This document shows positions 47,648-59,337 of a stretch of 64,000 bases of DNA, one piece after another (position 1 is the stretch's first letter; the number at the start of each line of letters is the position of its first letter). The position numbers and the translations under genes are program-made. The DNA lies in contig NZ_JACHIU010000001.1 in the NCBI RefSeq assembly GCF_014207705.1, positions 6,378,501 to 6,442,500 of the forward strand, read 5' to 3'. The notes below the pieces were generated by a model, which made no database searches, had not been told where the DNA came from, and saw only the letters and a program-made list of their open reading frames with translations. Source of the DNA: Sphaerisporangium rubeum (GTDB lineage: Bacteria; Actinomycetota; Actinomycetes; Streptosporangiales; Streptosporangiaceae).

Positions 47648-47983
47648 TCAGCCCCCAGGCGACCGCTCCGCGGTCTCCGCGGTGACCCACCCCAGATAGT
47701 CCGCGAGCCCACCCTCGATCGGCACCGCCACGACCTCCGGAGTCGTGTAGGAGTGCAGCCCCCGGACCACCGCCACCAGATCGTCCAGCCGTCCGGCACC
47801 GGTCTTCATGAGGATGAGGAACTCCTCGTCCTGCTGGACCTCTCCCTCCCACCGGTAGACCGACCTGACCGGCCCGACGACCTGCGCACAGGCCGCCACC
47901 CTCCGGCTCACGACCGCCACAGAGATCGCCTCCGCCTCCTCACGCGTCGGAGCGGTCACATGCACCTCGAAATGCCGCGTCAT
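47648..47983 (-). CDS. cutA: Divalent-cation tolerance protein CutA
   Basis: 111 residues, a ferredoxin-like trimeric protein. Family features are the N-terminal VHVTAPTREEAEAISVAVVSRRVAACAQVV, YRWEGEVQQDEEFLILMKT and HSYTTPEVVAVPI. CutA1 proteins bind Cu(II) and are linked to metal tolerance, although the mechanism is unsettled. It overlaps no gene but stops 5 nt from the His-rich methyltransferase stop. Confidence 0.94.
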   Translation of the reverse strand: MTRHFEVHVTAPTREEAEAISVAVVSRRVAACAQVVGPVRSVYRWEGEVQQDEEFLILMKTGAGRLDDLVAVVRGLHSYTTPEVVAVPIEGGLADYLGWVTAETAERSPGG

Positions 47984-48017
47984 GCGATCAGCGTAGGGCC
48001 GGGCTCGCCGTCACACG

Positions 48018-48049
48018 CGAAGGTCCCCGGCTCATGCCGGGGACCTTCG
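48018..48049 (-). terminator. Perfect 14-bp hairpin downstream of glgP
   Basis: CGAAGGTCCCCGGC (48018-48031) and GCCGGGGACCTTCG (48036-48049) pair fully around a TCAT loop, directly after the glgP stop. No U tract. It lies between glgP and the cutA start. Confidence 0.8.
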
Positions 48050-48056
48050 TCGTTCG

Positions 48057-50651
48057 TCAGCGGAGGGTGCCGTTGGTCATGCCGACCGGCTCCTCGGGGA
48101 GGGCTATCTGGCCGCATTCGGCCGGGTTGGACATCAAGGAGTGGTGGGGGACGGTGCGGACGGTGTAACCGAAGGCGCCGGTGCGGTTCAACGGGACGGT
48201 GCCGGTGTAGGAGGCCTTGCCGTCGTCGGTCACCGCGTCGGTGGTGAGAGTGGTGTAGGAGGGGTGGAGGAGTTCGTCGTGGGGGCCGACCTTGCCGTAG
48301 GCGGCCTGCACTATCACGTCGTCGGGGGACAGCTCCCCGAGGGCCACGGTGGCGCGGATCTCCATGGCGGCGCCTAGTTCGGGGGTGTCGCCTATGCCGC
48401 TGGCCTCGATGTGTTCCACGCGGACGCCGGGCCAGGCCTTGGTCACGCGGAGTTTCCAGGCGGCGAACTCCTTGGCCTTGTTGTGGTCGGCCTTGGAGAG
48501 CTCGCGGGCCGAGGCGGCGGCGGGGGTGTACAGGTCGACGACGTAGTCGCGGAGCATGCGGCCGGCCAGGACCTTGGGGCCGAGGGAACTCAGGGTGTGC
48601 TTGACCATGTCGAGCCAGCGGCGGGGGTGGGAGCCGCCGGTGCGGTCGTAGAAGCGGTCGGCGACCTCGCGTTCGATGAGGTCGTACAGGGCCGAGGCCT
48701 CCAGGTCGTCGCGGCGGTCGGGGTCCTCGACGCCGTCGGCGGTGGGGATGGCCCAGCCGTTGTTGCCGTCGTACCACTCGTCCCACCAGCCGTCGCGGAT
48801 CGACAGGTTGAGGCCGCCGTTGAGTGCGGCCTTCATGCCTGAGGTGCCGCAGGCCTCCAGGGGACGGAGGGGGTTGTTCATCCAGACGTCGCAGCCCTGG
48901 ACCATGAGCTGGCCGAGGTTCATGTCGTAGTCGGGGAGGAACACGATGCGGTGGCGGACGTCCTCGCTGTCGGCGAAGCGGACGATCTGCTGGATGAGCT
49001 TCTTGCCGCCTTCGTCGGCGGGGTGGGCCTTGCCGGCGATGACGATCTGGACGGGCTTCTCGGGGTCGAGCAGCAGGGCCTTCAGGCGGGCCGGGTCCTT
49101 GAGCATCAGGGTGAGACGCTTGTAGGACGGGACGCGGCGCGCGAAGCCGAAGGTCAGGATGTCGGGGTCGAGTGCCTCGTCGATCCAGCCGAGCTCGGCG
49201 GTGGAGGCTCCCCTGGCCTTCCAGGAGGCGCGCAGGCGCGATCTGGCGGCCTCCACGAGGTTGCGGCGCAGGCGGCCGCGGATGGACCAGATGTCCTCGT
49301 CGGAGAGCTTCTGGACGCCTTCCCAGCCCTGGGCCTTCTCGACGATGGACGGCAGTTCCTTGCCGGCGAGCTCCATGACCTCGCGTGCGACCCACGTGGG
49401 TGCGTGGACGCCGTTGGTGATGAAGCCGATGGGGACGTCGTCCACGTCGAAGCCGGGCCACAGGCCCTGGAACATCTCGCGGCTGACGGCGCCGTGCAGC
49501 TCGGACACGCCGTTGACGCGCTGCGCCAGGCGCATGCCCATGACGGCCATGTTGAAGATCTCGGGGTCGCCGCCGTTCTCGGGCTCGGCGCCGAGCGCGA
49601 GGATGCGCTCCACCGGGACGGTGGGCCAGGCGTTGTCGCCGCCGAACTGGCGGCCGATCATCTCCGACGGGAAGCGGTCGATGCCGGCGGGGACCGGGGT
49701 GTGGGTCGTGAAGACCGTGCCGGCGCGCACGGCCTCCAGGGCCTCGTCGAACGACAGGCGGTGCTCGGTGAGCTCGCGGATGCGTTCGAGGCCGAGGAAG
49801 CCGGCGTGGCCCTCGTTGGTGTGGAAGACCTCGGGCTCGGGGTGGCCGGTGATCCTGCAGTACGCGCGCAGCGCGCGCACGCCGCCGATGCCGAGCAGGA
49901 GCTCCTGCATGAGGCGGTGGTCGGTGCCGCCGCCGTACAGGCGGTCGGTGACGTCGCGCGCGGCCGAGTCGTTCTCGGCGACGTCGGAGTCGAGCAGGAG
50001 CAGCGGGACGCGGCCGACCTGCGCGACCCAGATCTGCGAGTGCAGCGTGCGGCCTCCCGGCAGGGGGATGGCCACCCTGGCCGGGGTTCCGTCGTCCTCC
50101 TTGAGGAGGCTCAGCGGCAGGCCGCCGGGGTCGAGGCTCGGGTAGTGCTCCTGCTGCCAGCCTTCGGCGGACAGGGACTGGGTGAAGTAACCGTGGCGGT
50201 AGAGAAGGCCCACGCCGAGGATGGGGACGCCGAGGTCGCTGGCCGCCTTGAGGTGGTCGCCGGCGAGGATGCCGAGACCGCCGGAGTACTGCGGCAGTGC
50301 GGCGGCGATGCCGTACTCGGGGGAGAAGTAACCGATGGCGGCCGGCGCGTCGGGGAGCGTCTGGTACCACCGGGGCGCGGTCATGTACTCGCGCAGGTCG
50401 TCGGCGGCGTCGGCCAGCCGGCGGAGGAATCTGCGGTCGCGCGCGAGCTCGGCGAGCCTGCCGGCTTCGACGGCCCCCAGCAGCGCTACGGGATCATGGC
50501 CGACCCGCTCCCACGTGCCGGGATCCACCTCCGCGAACAGGTCCATGGTCTCCGGGTGCCATGACCAGCGCAGATTGTGCACGAGCTCGCTCAGCGCGGC
50601 CAGCTCGGCGGGAAGGACGGTACGTACGGTGAACCTGCGGATTGCTCTCAC
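48057..50651 (-). CDS. glgP: Alpha-glucan phosphorylase
   Basis: 864 residues. Releases glucose-1-phosphate (or maltose-1-phosphate-type chain ends, in the GlgP family of actinomycetes) from glycogen-like glucans. N-terminal FTVRTVLPAELAALSELVHNLRWSWHPET is typical of the actinobacterial alpha-glucan phosphorylase family. The PLP lysine lies in PLEACGTSGMKAALNGG, and NNPLRP and DGWWDEWYDGNNGWAI are present. It diverges from glgE across 518 nt. It supplies sugar phosphate from the glucan that GlgE and GlgB build. Confidence 0.94.
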   Translation of the reverse strand: MRAIRRFTVRTVLPAELAALSELVHNLRWSWHPETMDLFAEVDPGTWERVGHDPVALLGAVEAGRLAELARDRRFLRRLADAADDLREYMTAPRWYQTLPDAPAAIGYFSPEYGIAAALPQYSGGLGILAGDHLKAASDLGVPILGVGLLYRHGYFTQSLSAEGWQQEHYPSLDPGGLPLSLLKEDDGTPARVAIPLPGGRTLHSQIWVAQVGRVPLLLLDSDVAENDSAARDVTDRLYGGGTDHRLMQELLLGIGGVRALRAYCRITGHPEPEVFHTNEGHAGFLGLERIRELTEHRLSFDEALEAVRAGTVFTTHTPVPAGIDRFPSEMIGRQFGGDNAWPTVPVERILALGAEPENGGDPEIFNMAVMGMRLAQRVNGVSELHGAVSREMFQGLWPGFDVDDVPIGFITNGVHAPTWVAREVMELAGKELPSIVEKAQGWEGVQKLSDEDIWSIRGRLRRNLVEAARSRLRASWKARGASTAELGWIDEALDPDILTFGFARRVPSYKRLTLMLKDPARLKALLLDPEKPVQIVIAGKAHPADEGGKKLIQQIVRFADSEDVRHRIVFLPDYDMNLGQLMVQGCDVWMNNPLRPLEACGTSGMKAALNGGLNLSIRDGWWDEWYDGNNGWAIPTADGVEDPDRRDDLEASALYDLIEREVADRFYDRTGGSHPRRWLDMVKHTLSSLGPKVLAGRMLRDYVVDLYTPAAASARELSKADHNKAKEFAAWKLRVTKAWPGVRVEHIEASGIGDTPELGAAMEIRATVALGELSPDDVIVQAAYGKVGPHDELLHPSYTTLTTDAVTDDGKASYTGTVPLNRTGAFGYTVRTVPHHSLMSNPAECGQIALPEEPVGMTNGTLR

Positions 50652-51169
50652 GAGGCCAGACCCTAGTTACTCAGCGCCACGACGCGCGACCGAAACACAC
50701 TTGCCGCCTGGTTAGATCTCATGCGATTCGCCCTCACCACCCGCTAAAACCGGTCAGACAACATCAAAGCCGACAGTCCCTCTTCCATTCAAATTGATCA
50801 TGTACTGTTCGCGCTCACAGGGCAAATCTCGGCGTTGAGAGCTTCTCGTCTCATGCGCGAACTTCCCTTGAACAGGCTTGAAGCGCGACTATGGGGGCAG
50901 ACGCATGTAAGAACCTCACGACAATGTACGAGTCCCGTTCGTCTCTCTCACCAGGAGGGACGACGCCGCGTGCCGCCGACCCGGTTCGCGCCGTCACCCC
51001 CCGGGTGAGGAATCTCGTCACCGGAGGGCCGGCCTAAACCTGCCCCACGGTGAATGCGATCATGCCCGTCGGTACGGCGGACCTTCGGGCCGGGTCGGCA
51101 CCACATGATCACCTTTTGCCCTCACAATTCCCGGCGGCGCCTGGTGCGCCGTCACTACCTTGAGACGCG
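50652..51169. other. Divergent glgP/glgE control region
   Basis: 518 nt. The 50.70-50.95 kb part is unusually AT-rich for this window (TTGATCATGTACTGTTC and neighbours) and probably carries both promoters; TTGAAC followed after 16 nt by TATGGG (near 50871-50898) is one candidate for glgE. A 48-codon frame starting ATG 50891 exists but has no ribosome binding site and is not supported as a gene. Confidence 0.5.
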
Positions 51170-53197
51170 ATGATCGGACGAATCCCAATACTGGACATCC
51201 ACCCTGTCGTCGAGTGCGGTCAGTGGCCGGCGAAGGCCGCGGCGGGGGAGACCTTCGAGATAAGCGCGACCGTGTTCCGTGAGGGACATGACGCGGTCGC
51301 GGCGGGGGTGGTGCTGACCGGCCCCCAGGGGGCCAGAGGGCCCCTGCTCCCCATGCGGCAGGTGGCGCCAGGCACCGACCGCTGGGCCGTCGAGGTCACT
51401 CTGCCCGACGAGGGCGACTGGAGCTTCCGTGTCGAGGCGTGGAGCGACCCGATCGCCACGTGGCTGCACGACGCGGAGATCAAGATCCCGCGCGGCCTCG
51501 ACACCGATCTGATGTGCGAAGAGGGTGCGCGCCTGTTCGAGCGCGCCGCGCGCGGGGTGCGCGCGCAGAACTGCGACGGCTGCGCGCACCGTGCCGCGTT
51601 GCTGTCGGTGGCCGAGCGGCTGCGTGACGACGGCTACGACCCGCGGGCCCGCCTCGCGGTCGCCGAGCTGCCGGGGACGGCCGCCGCGCTGGCCGCTCAC
51701 CCGCTGCGCGACCTGGTGACCCGCAGCGGACGCGTGCGGGTGCGGGTGGACCGCCGCCGCGCGCTGTTCGGGTCCTGGTACGAGTTCTTCCCCCGGTCGG
51801 AGGGGGCCGTGGTGCCGGAGGAAGGCGAGCCGGTGTCCGGCACCTTCCGCACCGCGGCGGAGCGGTTGCCGGCCGTCGCCGGCATGGGGTTCGACATCGT
51901 GTACCTGCCGCCGATCCACCCCATCGGCTCGACGTTCCGCAAGGGCCGCAACAACACGCTGCACCCCGAGCCGTACGACGTGGGCTCCCCCTGGGCCATC
52001 GGGTCGGAGGACGGCGGCCACGACGCGGTCCATCCCGATCTCGGCACCCTGGAGGACTTCGACGGCTTCGTGAAGCGGGCCAAGGAGCTCGGGCTGGAGA
52101 TCGCGCTCGACCTGGCGCTCCAGTGCTCCCCCGACCACCCGTGGGTCAAGGAGCACCCCGAGTGGTTCACGGTCAGGGCGGACGGCACCATCGCGTACGC
52201 TGAGAACCCGCCGAAGAAGTATCAGGACATCTACCCCCTGAACTTCGACAAGGATCCCGAGGGCATCTACGCCGAGGTCCTGCGCGTGGTGCGGCACTGG
52301 ATGGCGCACGGCGTGCGGGTCTTCCGGGTGGACAACCCGCACACCAAGCCGGTGGGCTTCTGGGAGAGGCTGCTCGCCGAGGTCAACACCACCGACCCCG
52401 ACGTGATCTTCCTCTCCGAGGCGTTCACCCGGCCCGCCATGCTGCGTGGCCTCGGGAAGATCGGGTTCCACCAGTCGTACACCTATTTCACGTGGAAGAA
52501 CTCCAAAGCCGACCTGGAGCAGTATCTGGGTGAGCTCTCCCACGAGACCGCGCATTACGTCCGTCCAAATTTCTTCGTCAACACACCGGACATCCTCCAT
52601 GAATACCTACAAAACGGCGGTATTCCGGCATTCAAGGTGCGGGCCGTCATCGCGGCGCTCGGCTCGCCGAGCTGGGGCGTGTACTCGGGCTACGAGCTCG
52701 GGGAGAACGTCCCGGTGCGGCCGGGCAGCGAAGAGTACCTGCACAGCGAGAAATTCGAGCTCCGGCCGCGCGACTGGGCCGGCGCCGAACGGGACGGACG
52801 GAGCCTGGCGCCGTTCATCACTCGGCTCAATTTGTTCAGAAGAGCACACCCTGCGGTCCAGGAACTGCGTAATCTACGGTTCCACACCATCGACCACCCG
52901 GACATGCTGTGCTTCTCCAAGCGGCTGCCCGGCGCCTACGACCCGTCCACACGACGGCACGGCCTAGGCGATGTGGTTCTGGTCGTCGTGAACCTCGATC
53001 CACACAACACGCACGAGGCCACGGTCCGGCTCGACATGCCGGCGCTCGGTCTCGACTGGGACGCGGAGTTCGTGGTGGACGACGACCTCACAGGGGAGAC
53101 GTACCACTGGCGCCAAGCCAACTACGTACGCCTCGACCCCCACATCAATCCAGCACACGTCCTCACACTGCGCGCGCTATCGCAGGGCCGGTCATAG
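51170..53197 (+). CDS. glgE: Alpha-1,4-glucan:maltose-1-phosphate maltosyltransferase
   Basis: 675 residues, GH13 subfamily 3. It extends alpha-glucan chains with maltosyl units from maltose-1-phosphate. The nucleophile aspartate is in VFRVDNPHTKPVGFWE and the acid/base glutamate in IFLSEAFTRPAML, both diagnostic of GlgE. The N-terminal domain (GRIPILDIHPVVECGQWPAKA) also fits. First gene of glgE-treS-mak; glgB follows after one small gene. The route trehalose to maltose (TreS), to maltose-1-phosphate (Mak), to linear glucan (GlgE), to branched glucan (GlgB) is complete here. Confidence 0.97.
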   Translation: MIGRIPILDIHPVVECGQWPAKAAAGETFEISATVFREGHDAVAAGVVLTGPQGARGPLLPMRQVAPGTDRWAVEVTLPDEGDWSFRVEAWSDPIATWLHDAEIKIPRGLDTDLMCEEGARLFERAARGVRAQNCDGCAHRAALLSVAERLRDDGYDPRARLAVAELPGTAAALAAHPLRDLVTRSGRVRVRVDRRRALFGSWYEFFPRSEGAVVPEEGEPVSGTFRTAAERLPAVAGMGFDIVYLPPIHPIGSTFRKGRNNTLHPEPYDVGSPWAIGSEDGGHDAVHPDLGTLEDFDGFVKRAKELGLEIALDLALQCSPDHPWVKEHPEWFTVRADGTIAYAENPPKKYQDIYPLNFDKDPEGIYAEVLRVVRHWMAHGVRVFRVDNPHTKPVGFWERLLAEVNTTDPDVIFLSEAFTRPAMLRGLGKIGFHQSYTYFTWKNSKADLEQYLGELSHETAHYVRPNFFVNTPDILHEYLQNGGIPAFKVRAVIAALGSPSWGVYSGYELGENVPVRPGSEEYLHSEKFELRPRDWAGAERDGRSLAPFITRLNLFRRAHPAVQELRNLRFHTIDHPDMLCFSKRLPGAYDPSTRRHGLGDVVLVVVNLDPHNTHEATVRLDMPALGLDWDAEFVVDDDLTGETYHWRQANYVRLDPHINPAHVLTLRALSQGRS

Positions 53198-53252
53198 GCA
53201 CATGGCCGGTCCCTCGGCAGAGCGGGCATAAAGCACAGCGGGGAGCCCACAG

Positions 53253-54961
<1,709 letters not shown>

Positions 54962-54965
<4 letters not shown>

Positions 54966-56380
54966 GACCTACTTTCGAGGAGCTGCTTGCCGGCTGGATC
55001 ACCCGTCAGCGGTGGTTCGCCGGCAAGGGCCGCGCGATCACCGAACTGGCCGTAGAGACCGCCACCCCCCTGCCCCTTCGTGGTCCTGCAGAATCCCGCC
55101 ACAGCGATGTGGCGGGGTCCTCCAGGACCACGGACGACGAAAGCACACTCCCCGTCACCGTGCGCCACCTGATCATCACGGTACGCCAGGAGTCCCGCAC
55201 CGACCGCTACCAGCTCTTCCTCGGGTTCCGGCCCGAGCTGCCGCAGCGGCTGAACCATGTGGCGATCGGCCCCACCGACGACGGCGTGGCCTACGACGCC
55301 GTCCACGACGCCGAGGTCACCGGCCTGCTGCTCGGCGGCATCGCCGGCGAGGACGAGATCGGGCCGCTGCGGTTCCACCGCATGCCAGGCGTCGAGATCG
55401 ACACCTCGCCGCGCAGCCTGGTGCTCGGCGCCGAGCAGTCCAACACCTCGCTGGTGTACGGCGACCGCTACATCTGCAAGCTTTTCCGCAAGATCGTGCC
55501 AGGCGTGAACCCCGAGCTGGAGATCGTCTCGGCGCTGGCCGAGCGCGGCTCGCCGCACATCGCCAAGCCGTACGGCTGGATCGAGACCGACGTGGCCGGC
55601 GAGAACACCACGCTGGCGTTCACCCAGGAGTTCCTGCCGACCGCCTGCGACGGCTGGGCTCTCGCGCTCACCAGCGTGCGCGACCTGTACGGCTCGCTGG
55701 CCGGCACCGACGCCGGCGACGCGGGAGGCGACTTCGCCGCCGAGTCGCACCGGCTCGGCGTGGCCACGGCCCACCTGCACAAGGAGATGGCGGCGGCGTT
55801 CCCCACCGGCGCCATCGAGGCCCCCGAGGTCAAACGCATGGTCGAGGGGTTCAGGCGGCGCCTGGAGTCCGCCATCGCCGAGGTGCCGGAGCTCGCGGCC
55901 CACGCCGGCGAGGCCCATGAGGCGTTCGACCGGCTGGCCGACGTCGAGCATCCCATCCCGGTGCAGCGGGTCCACGGCGACTACCACCTCGGTCAGGTGA
56001 TGCGCACCCCGAGCGAATGGGTGGTGCTCGACTTCGAGGGAGAGCCGGGCCAGCCGCTCGGCGAACGCCGCGCGCTGGACTCACCGCTGCGGGACGTCGC
56101 CGGCATGCTGCGTTCCTTCGAGTACGCGGCGCGTCACCTGCTCTTCGACCATCCGGACCCGCGGCGGCTCGCGCCAAGGGCCGCCGAGTGGGCCGCGCGC
56201 AACCGCGCGGCGTTCCTCGCGGGCTACTCGGCCGGCGGTGGCGGCATCCGCGGCGACGACGCGGTGCTGCTGCGCGCGCTGGAGCTCAGCAAGGCGGCGT
56301 ACGAGGTGGTGTACGAGGCGCGCAACCGGCCGGCGTGGCTGCCGATCCCGCTCGCCGCGTTCACCGGCCCCGGTGCCTGA
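54962..56380 (+). CDS. mak: Maltokinase (Pep2)
   Basis: About 472 residues. Phosphorylates maltose with ATP to maltose-1-phosphate, the GlgE substrate. The kinase-like fold shows [12 protein letters not shown] (catalytic loop) and [13 protein letters not shown] (metal-binding), and the N-terminal cap domain begins [26 protein letters not shown] 54962 overlaps the treS stop by four bases, so the two are translationally coupled. A longer frame upstream is an out-of-phase shadow of treS. Confidence 0.95.
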
Positions 56381-56457
56381 CCGCACGCCGTCCACCGTGC
56401 GCACCTCTCGGTCGGATACGATCCGTCACATTACGACGACGGATCGTAGGAGTGCGG

Positions 56458-56913
56458 GTGACGCGGAGGCGGCTCACTGTGGCGCTGGCGGGGCTGGCCA
56501 CGCTCGCCGTGGGGCTCGGCGCGGGGCTGGTGGCCGGCCTCTCCGTGGAGCACGGGCCACGGCCGCGGCAGGTGCGGCCGATCGCGACCGTGCAGCCGCC
56601 GCGCGCCGATCCGTTCGGGCCGCTGCACCCGAGCCCGGCCCCCGCTCCGTGGGAGGAGCGGTACGCCACCGAGTTGCTGCTGGCCCATCCGGTGCTCGGC
56701 GAGACCGTACGCGGCGAGTACGCGAGGTCGGCGGGCCGGCGGCTGCGGTCGGCGGCGGACCTGCGGGTGCACACGCTGATCTTCCGGCGGCACGGGTGCG
56801 AGGCGCATCGGTGCCTGCAGGTGTTCATCCGGTTCCCCGGTGGCGAGTGGCTGGACGTGGGGAGGGTCGTGGTGGATCTGACCACCGAGACCGTCCGCGT
56901 CCTGGAATGGTGA
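56458..56913 (+). CDS. Small secreted or membrane-anchored protein of unknown function
   Basis: About 151 residues from GTG 56458 (AGGAG 5 nt upstream). A signal/anchor helix (LTVALAGLATLAVGLGAGLVAGL) is followed by a Pro-rich linker and a compact domain with two close cysteines (HGCEAHRCLQVFIRFPGGEWLDVGRVVVDL) that may form a disulfide. It sits between mak and glgB on the same strand, 77 nt and 105 nt away, yet nothing in it suggests sugar metabolism. Not recognised as a named family. Confidence 0.65.
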   Translation: MTRRRLTVALAGLATLAVGLGAGLVAGLSVEHGPRPRQVRPIATVQPPRADPFGPLHPSPAPAPWEERYATELLLAHPVLGETVRGEYARSAGRRLRSAADLRVHTLIFRRHGCEAHRCLQVFIRFPGGEWLDVGRVVVDLTTETVRVLEW

Positions 56914-57018
56914 AAAATCGTCTTTTGGGGGGCACCGGGTCTGTCGCCGTGGGTCGGCGCGAGGATCCTGGGCAGGGGTACATGACCGAAGACCGTGCTG
57001 AGGAGCGATAACGATCCG

Positions 57019-59289
57019 ATGGACCTTGACCTGAACCGGCTGGCCGGAGGAGCCCACCACGATCCGCACGCGATCCTGGGTGGCCACCTCACCCCCGAGG
57101 GCCTCACCGTGCGAGCGCTGCGACCGCTCGCGGAGAAGGTCGAGCTGGTGCTGGACGGCGCCGCGCACGAGATGGCCCACGAGGCGTACGGCGTCTTCAC
57201 CGTGACCCTCCCCGGCGTGGACAAGGTCCCGCCGTACCGCCTGCGCGTCACCTACACCGGCGCCGCGCCGTACGAGGCCGGCGACCCCTACCGCCACTGG
57301 CCGACACTCGGCGAGGTCGACCTGCACCTGATCGGCGAGGGACGGCACGAACGCCTCTGGGAGGTGCTCGGCGCCAGAGTCATGACGCACGACGACGAGG
57401 AGGGCACCGCGTTCGCCGTGTGGGCCCCGAACGCGCGCGGCGTGCGCGTCGAAGGCGGCTTCAACCACTGGAACGGCGCCGCGCACCCCATGCGGTCCCT
57501 CGGCCACAGCGGCGTGTGGGAGCTGTTCGTGCCAGGCGTCGGGGCCGGCGAGCACTACAAGTTCTCGGTGCTCGGCGCCGACTCGGTCTGGCGGTCCAAG
57601 GCCGACCCGATGGCCCGCCGCACCGAGCAACCCCCTGCCACCGCGTCCGTGGTCGACGTCACCGGCTACACCTGGCAGGACGGCGAGTGGATGCGGCGGC
57701 GGGCCGACGGCGACGCGCTGGAGCGGCCGATGAGCGCCTACGAGGTGCACCTCGGCTCGTGGCGGCCCGGCCTGACGTACCGCGAGCTGGCCGACCAGCT
57801 CGTGGAGTACGTCACGGAGATGGGCTTCACCCACGTGGAGCTGCTGCCGGTGGCCGAGCACCCGTTCGGCGGGTCCTGGGGCTACCAGGTGACGTCCTAC
57901 TACGCGCCGACCTCGCGGTTCGGCTCCCCCGACGAGTTCCGGCACCTCGTGGACCGGCTGCACCAGGCCGGGATCGGCGTGCTGCTCGACTGGGTCCCCG
58001 CGCACTTCCCGAGGGACGAGTGGGCCCTCGCACGGTTCGACGGCACCCCGCTGTACGAGCACTCCGACCCCCGGCGCGGCGAGCACCCCGAGTGGGGGAC
58101 CTACATCTTCGACTACGGCCGCAACGAGGTGCGCAACTTCCTGGTGGCCAACGCGCTGTACTGGCTCAAGGAGTTCCACGTCGACGGCCTGCGGGTGGAC
58201 GCCGTGGCCTCCATGCTGTACCTGGACTACTCGCGCCGCGAAGGCGAGTGGACCCCGAACGTCTACGGCGGCAGGGAGAACCTCGACGCCGTGGAGTTCC
58301 TCAAGGAGATGAACGCGGTCGTGTACCGCGAGGCCCCCGGCATCGTGACGATCGCCGAGGAGTCCACCGCGTGGCCCGGCGTGTCGCGGCCGGTGCACCT
58401 CGGCGGGCTCGGTTTCGGGTTCAAGTGGAACATGGGGTGGATGCACGACACGCTGGCATACCTGCATCACGAGCCGGTGTTCCGGCAGTACCACCACCAT
58501 CAGATGACGTTCTCGCTGATGTACGCCTACTCGGAGAACTTCGTGCTGCCGCTGTCCCACGACGAGGTGGTGCACGGCAAGGGGTCGCTGCTCGGCAAGA
58601 TGCCGGGGGACGAGTGGCAGCGATTCGCCAACCTGCGAGCGCTGTTCGCGTTCATGTGGGCCCACCCCGGCAAGAAGCTGCTGTTCATGGGGGGTGAGTT
58701 CGGCCAGGGCCTGGAGTGGTCGGAGGAGCGCGGGCTCGACTGGTGGATGCTGGACTTCGAGCCCCACCAGGGGGTCCGGCGGCTGGTGCGCGACCTCAAC
58801 CGCGTGTACGCCACGACACCGGCGCTCTACTCGCAGGACCACACGCCGAAGGGCTTCGAGTGGATCGACGCCGACGACGCGTCCGGGAACGTGTTCTCGT
58901 TCGTGCGGCACGGGTCAGACGGCTCGATGCTGGTGTGCGTCGCCAACTTCTCCGGCCAGGCGCACGACGGGTACGTCGTCGGGCTGCCGTCCGGGGGCCG
59001 CTGGGACGAGGTGGTCAACACCGACGCCTACGACTACCACGGCAGCGGGGTCGGCAACCTCGGCGGCGTGGACGCGGTGGCCGAGCCGTGGCACGGCAGG
59101 CCGTACTCGGCGCGCCTTCGGGTGCCGCCGCTCGGCGCGCTGTGGCTGCACCAGCCGGCGCCGGAGCCCGTGGTGTCCGCGGCGTCGGTATCGGGAGAAG
59201 AGACCGCGTCGCCTGAGCAGTCCGCGTTGCCGGAGGAGTCCGTGTCGTCTGACGAGTCCGGCGAGCGTGAGGTGGACGCCGGGAACTGA
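57019..59289 (+). CDS. glgB: 1,4-alpha-glucan branching enzyme
   Basis: About 756 residues, GH13. It makes alpha-1,6 branches in the GlgE product. An N-terminal CBM48-like part ([11 protein letters not shown]...) is followed by the barrel with the nucleophile aspartate in [19 protein letters not shown], the glutamate in [12 protein letters not shown] and [20 protein letters not shown]. The C-terminal 40 residues are a Ser/Glu-rich tail ([17 protein letters not shown]) not seen in typical GlgB. ATG 57019 has AGGAG 13 nt upstream, a long spacing; a GTG at 56995 is possible. Confidence 0.95.
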   Translation: MDLDLNRLAGGAHHDPHAILGGHLTPEGLTVRALRPLAEKVELVLDGAAHEMAHEAYGVFTVTLPGVDKVPPYRLRVTYTGAAPYEAGDPYRHWPTLGEVDLHLIGEGRHERLWEVLGARVMTHDDEEGTAFAVWAPNARGVRVEGGFNHWNGAAHPMRSLGHSGVWELFVPGVGAGEHYKFSVLGADSVWRSKADPMARRTEQPPATASVVDVTGYTWQDGEWMRRRADGDALERPMSAYEVHLGSWRPGLTYRELADQLVEYVTEMGFTHVELLPVAEHPFGGSWGYQVTSYYAPTSRFGSPDEFRHLVDRLHQAGIGVLLDWVPAHFPRDEWALARFDGTPLYEHSDPRRGEHPEWGTYIFDYGRNEVRNFLVANALYWLKEFHVDGLRVDAVASMLYLDYSRREGEWTPNVYGGRENLDAVEFLKEMNAVVYREAPGIVTIAEESTAWPGVSRPVHLGGLGFGFKWNMGWMHDTLAYLHHEPVFRQYHHHQMTFSLMYAYSENFVLPLSHDEVVHGKGSLLGKMPGDEWQRFANLRALFAFMWAHPGKKLLFMGGEFGQGLEWSEERGLDWWMLDFEPHQGVRRLVRDLNRVYATTPALYSQDHTPKGFEWIDADDASGNVFSFVRHGSDGSMLVCVANFSGQAHDGYVVGLPSGGRWDEVVNTDAYDYHGSGVGNLGGVDAVAEPWHGRPYSARLRVPPLGALWLHQPAPEPVVSAASVSGEETASPEQSALPEESVSSDESGEREVDAGN

Positions 59290-59337
59290 GCCGCCGCCGT
59301 ACGCCTGTCACGCCGGATCGTCGCCTAGGGTGTCGCT

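Noticed and set aside
50891-51037. 48-codon frame in the glgP/glgE gap, possible leader peptide
   Set aside because: No ribosome binding site, no codon enrichment linked to regulation, and no terminator or alternative stems after it.
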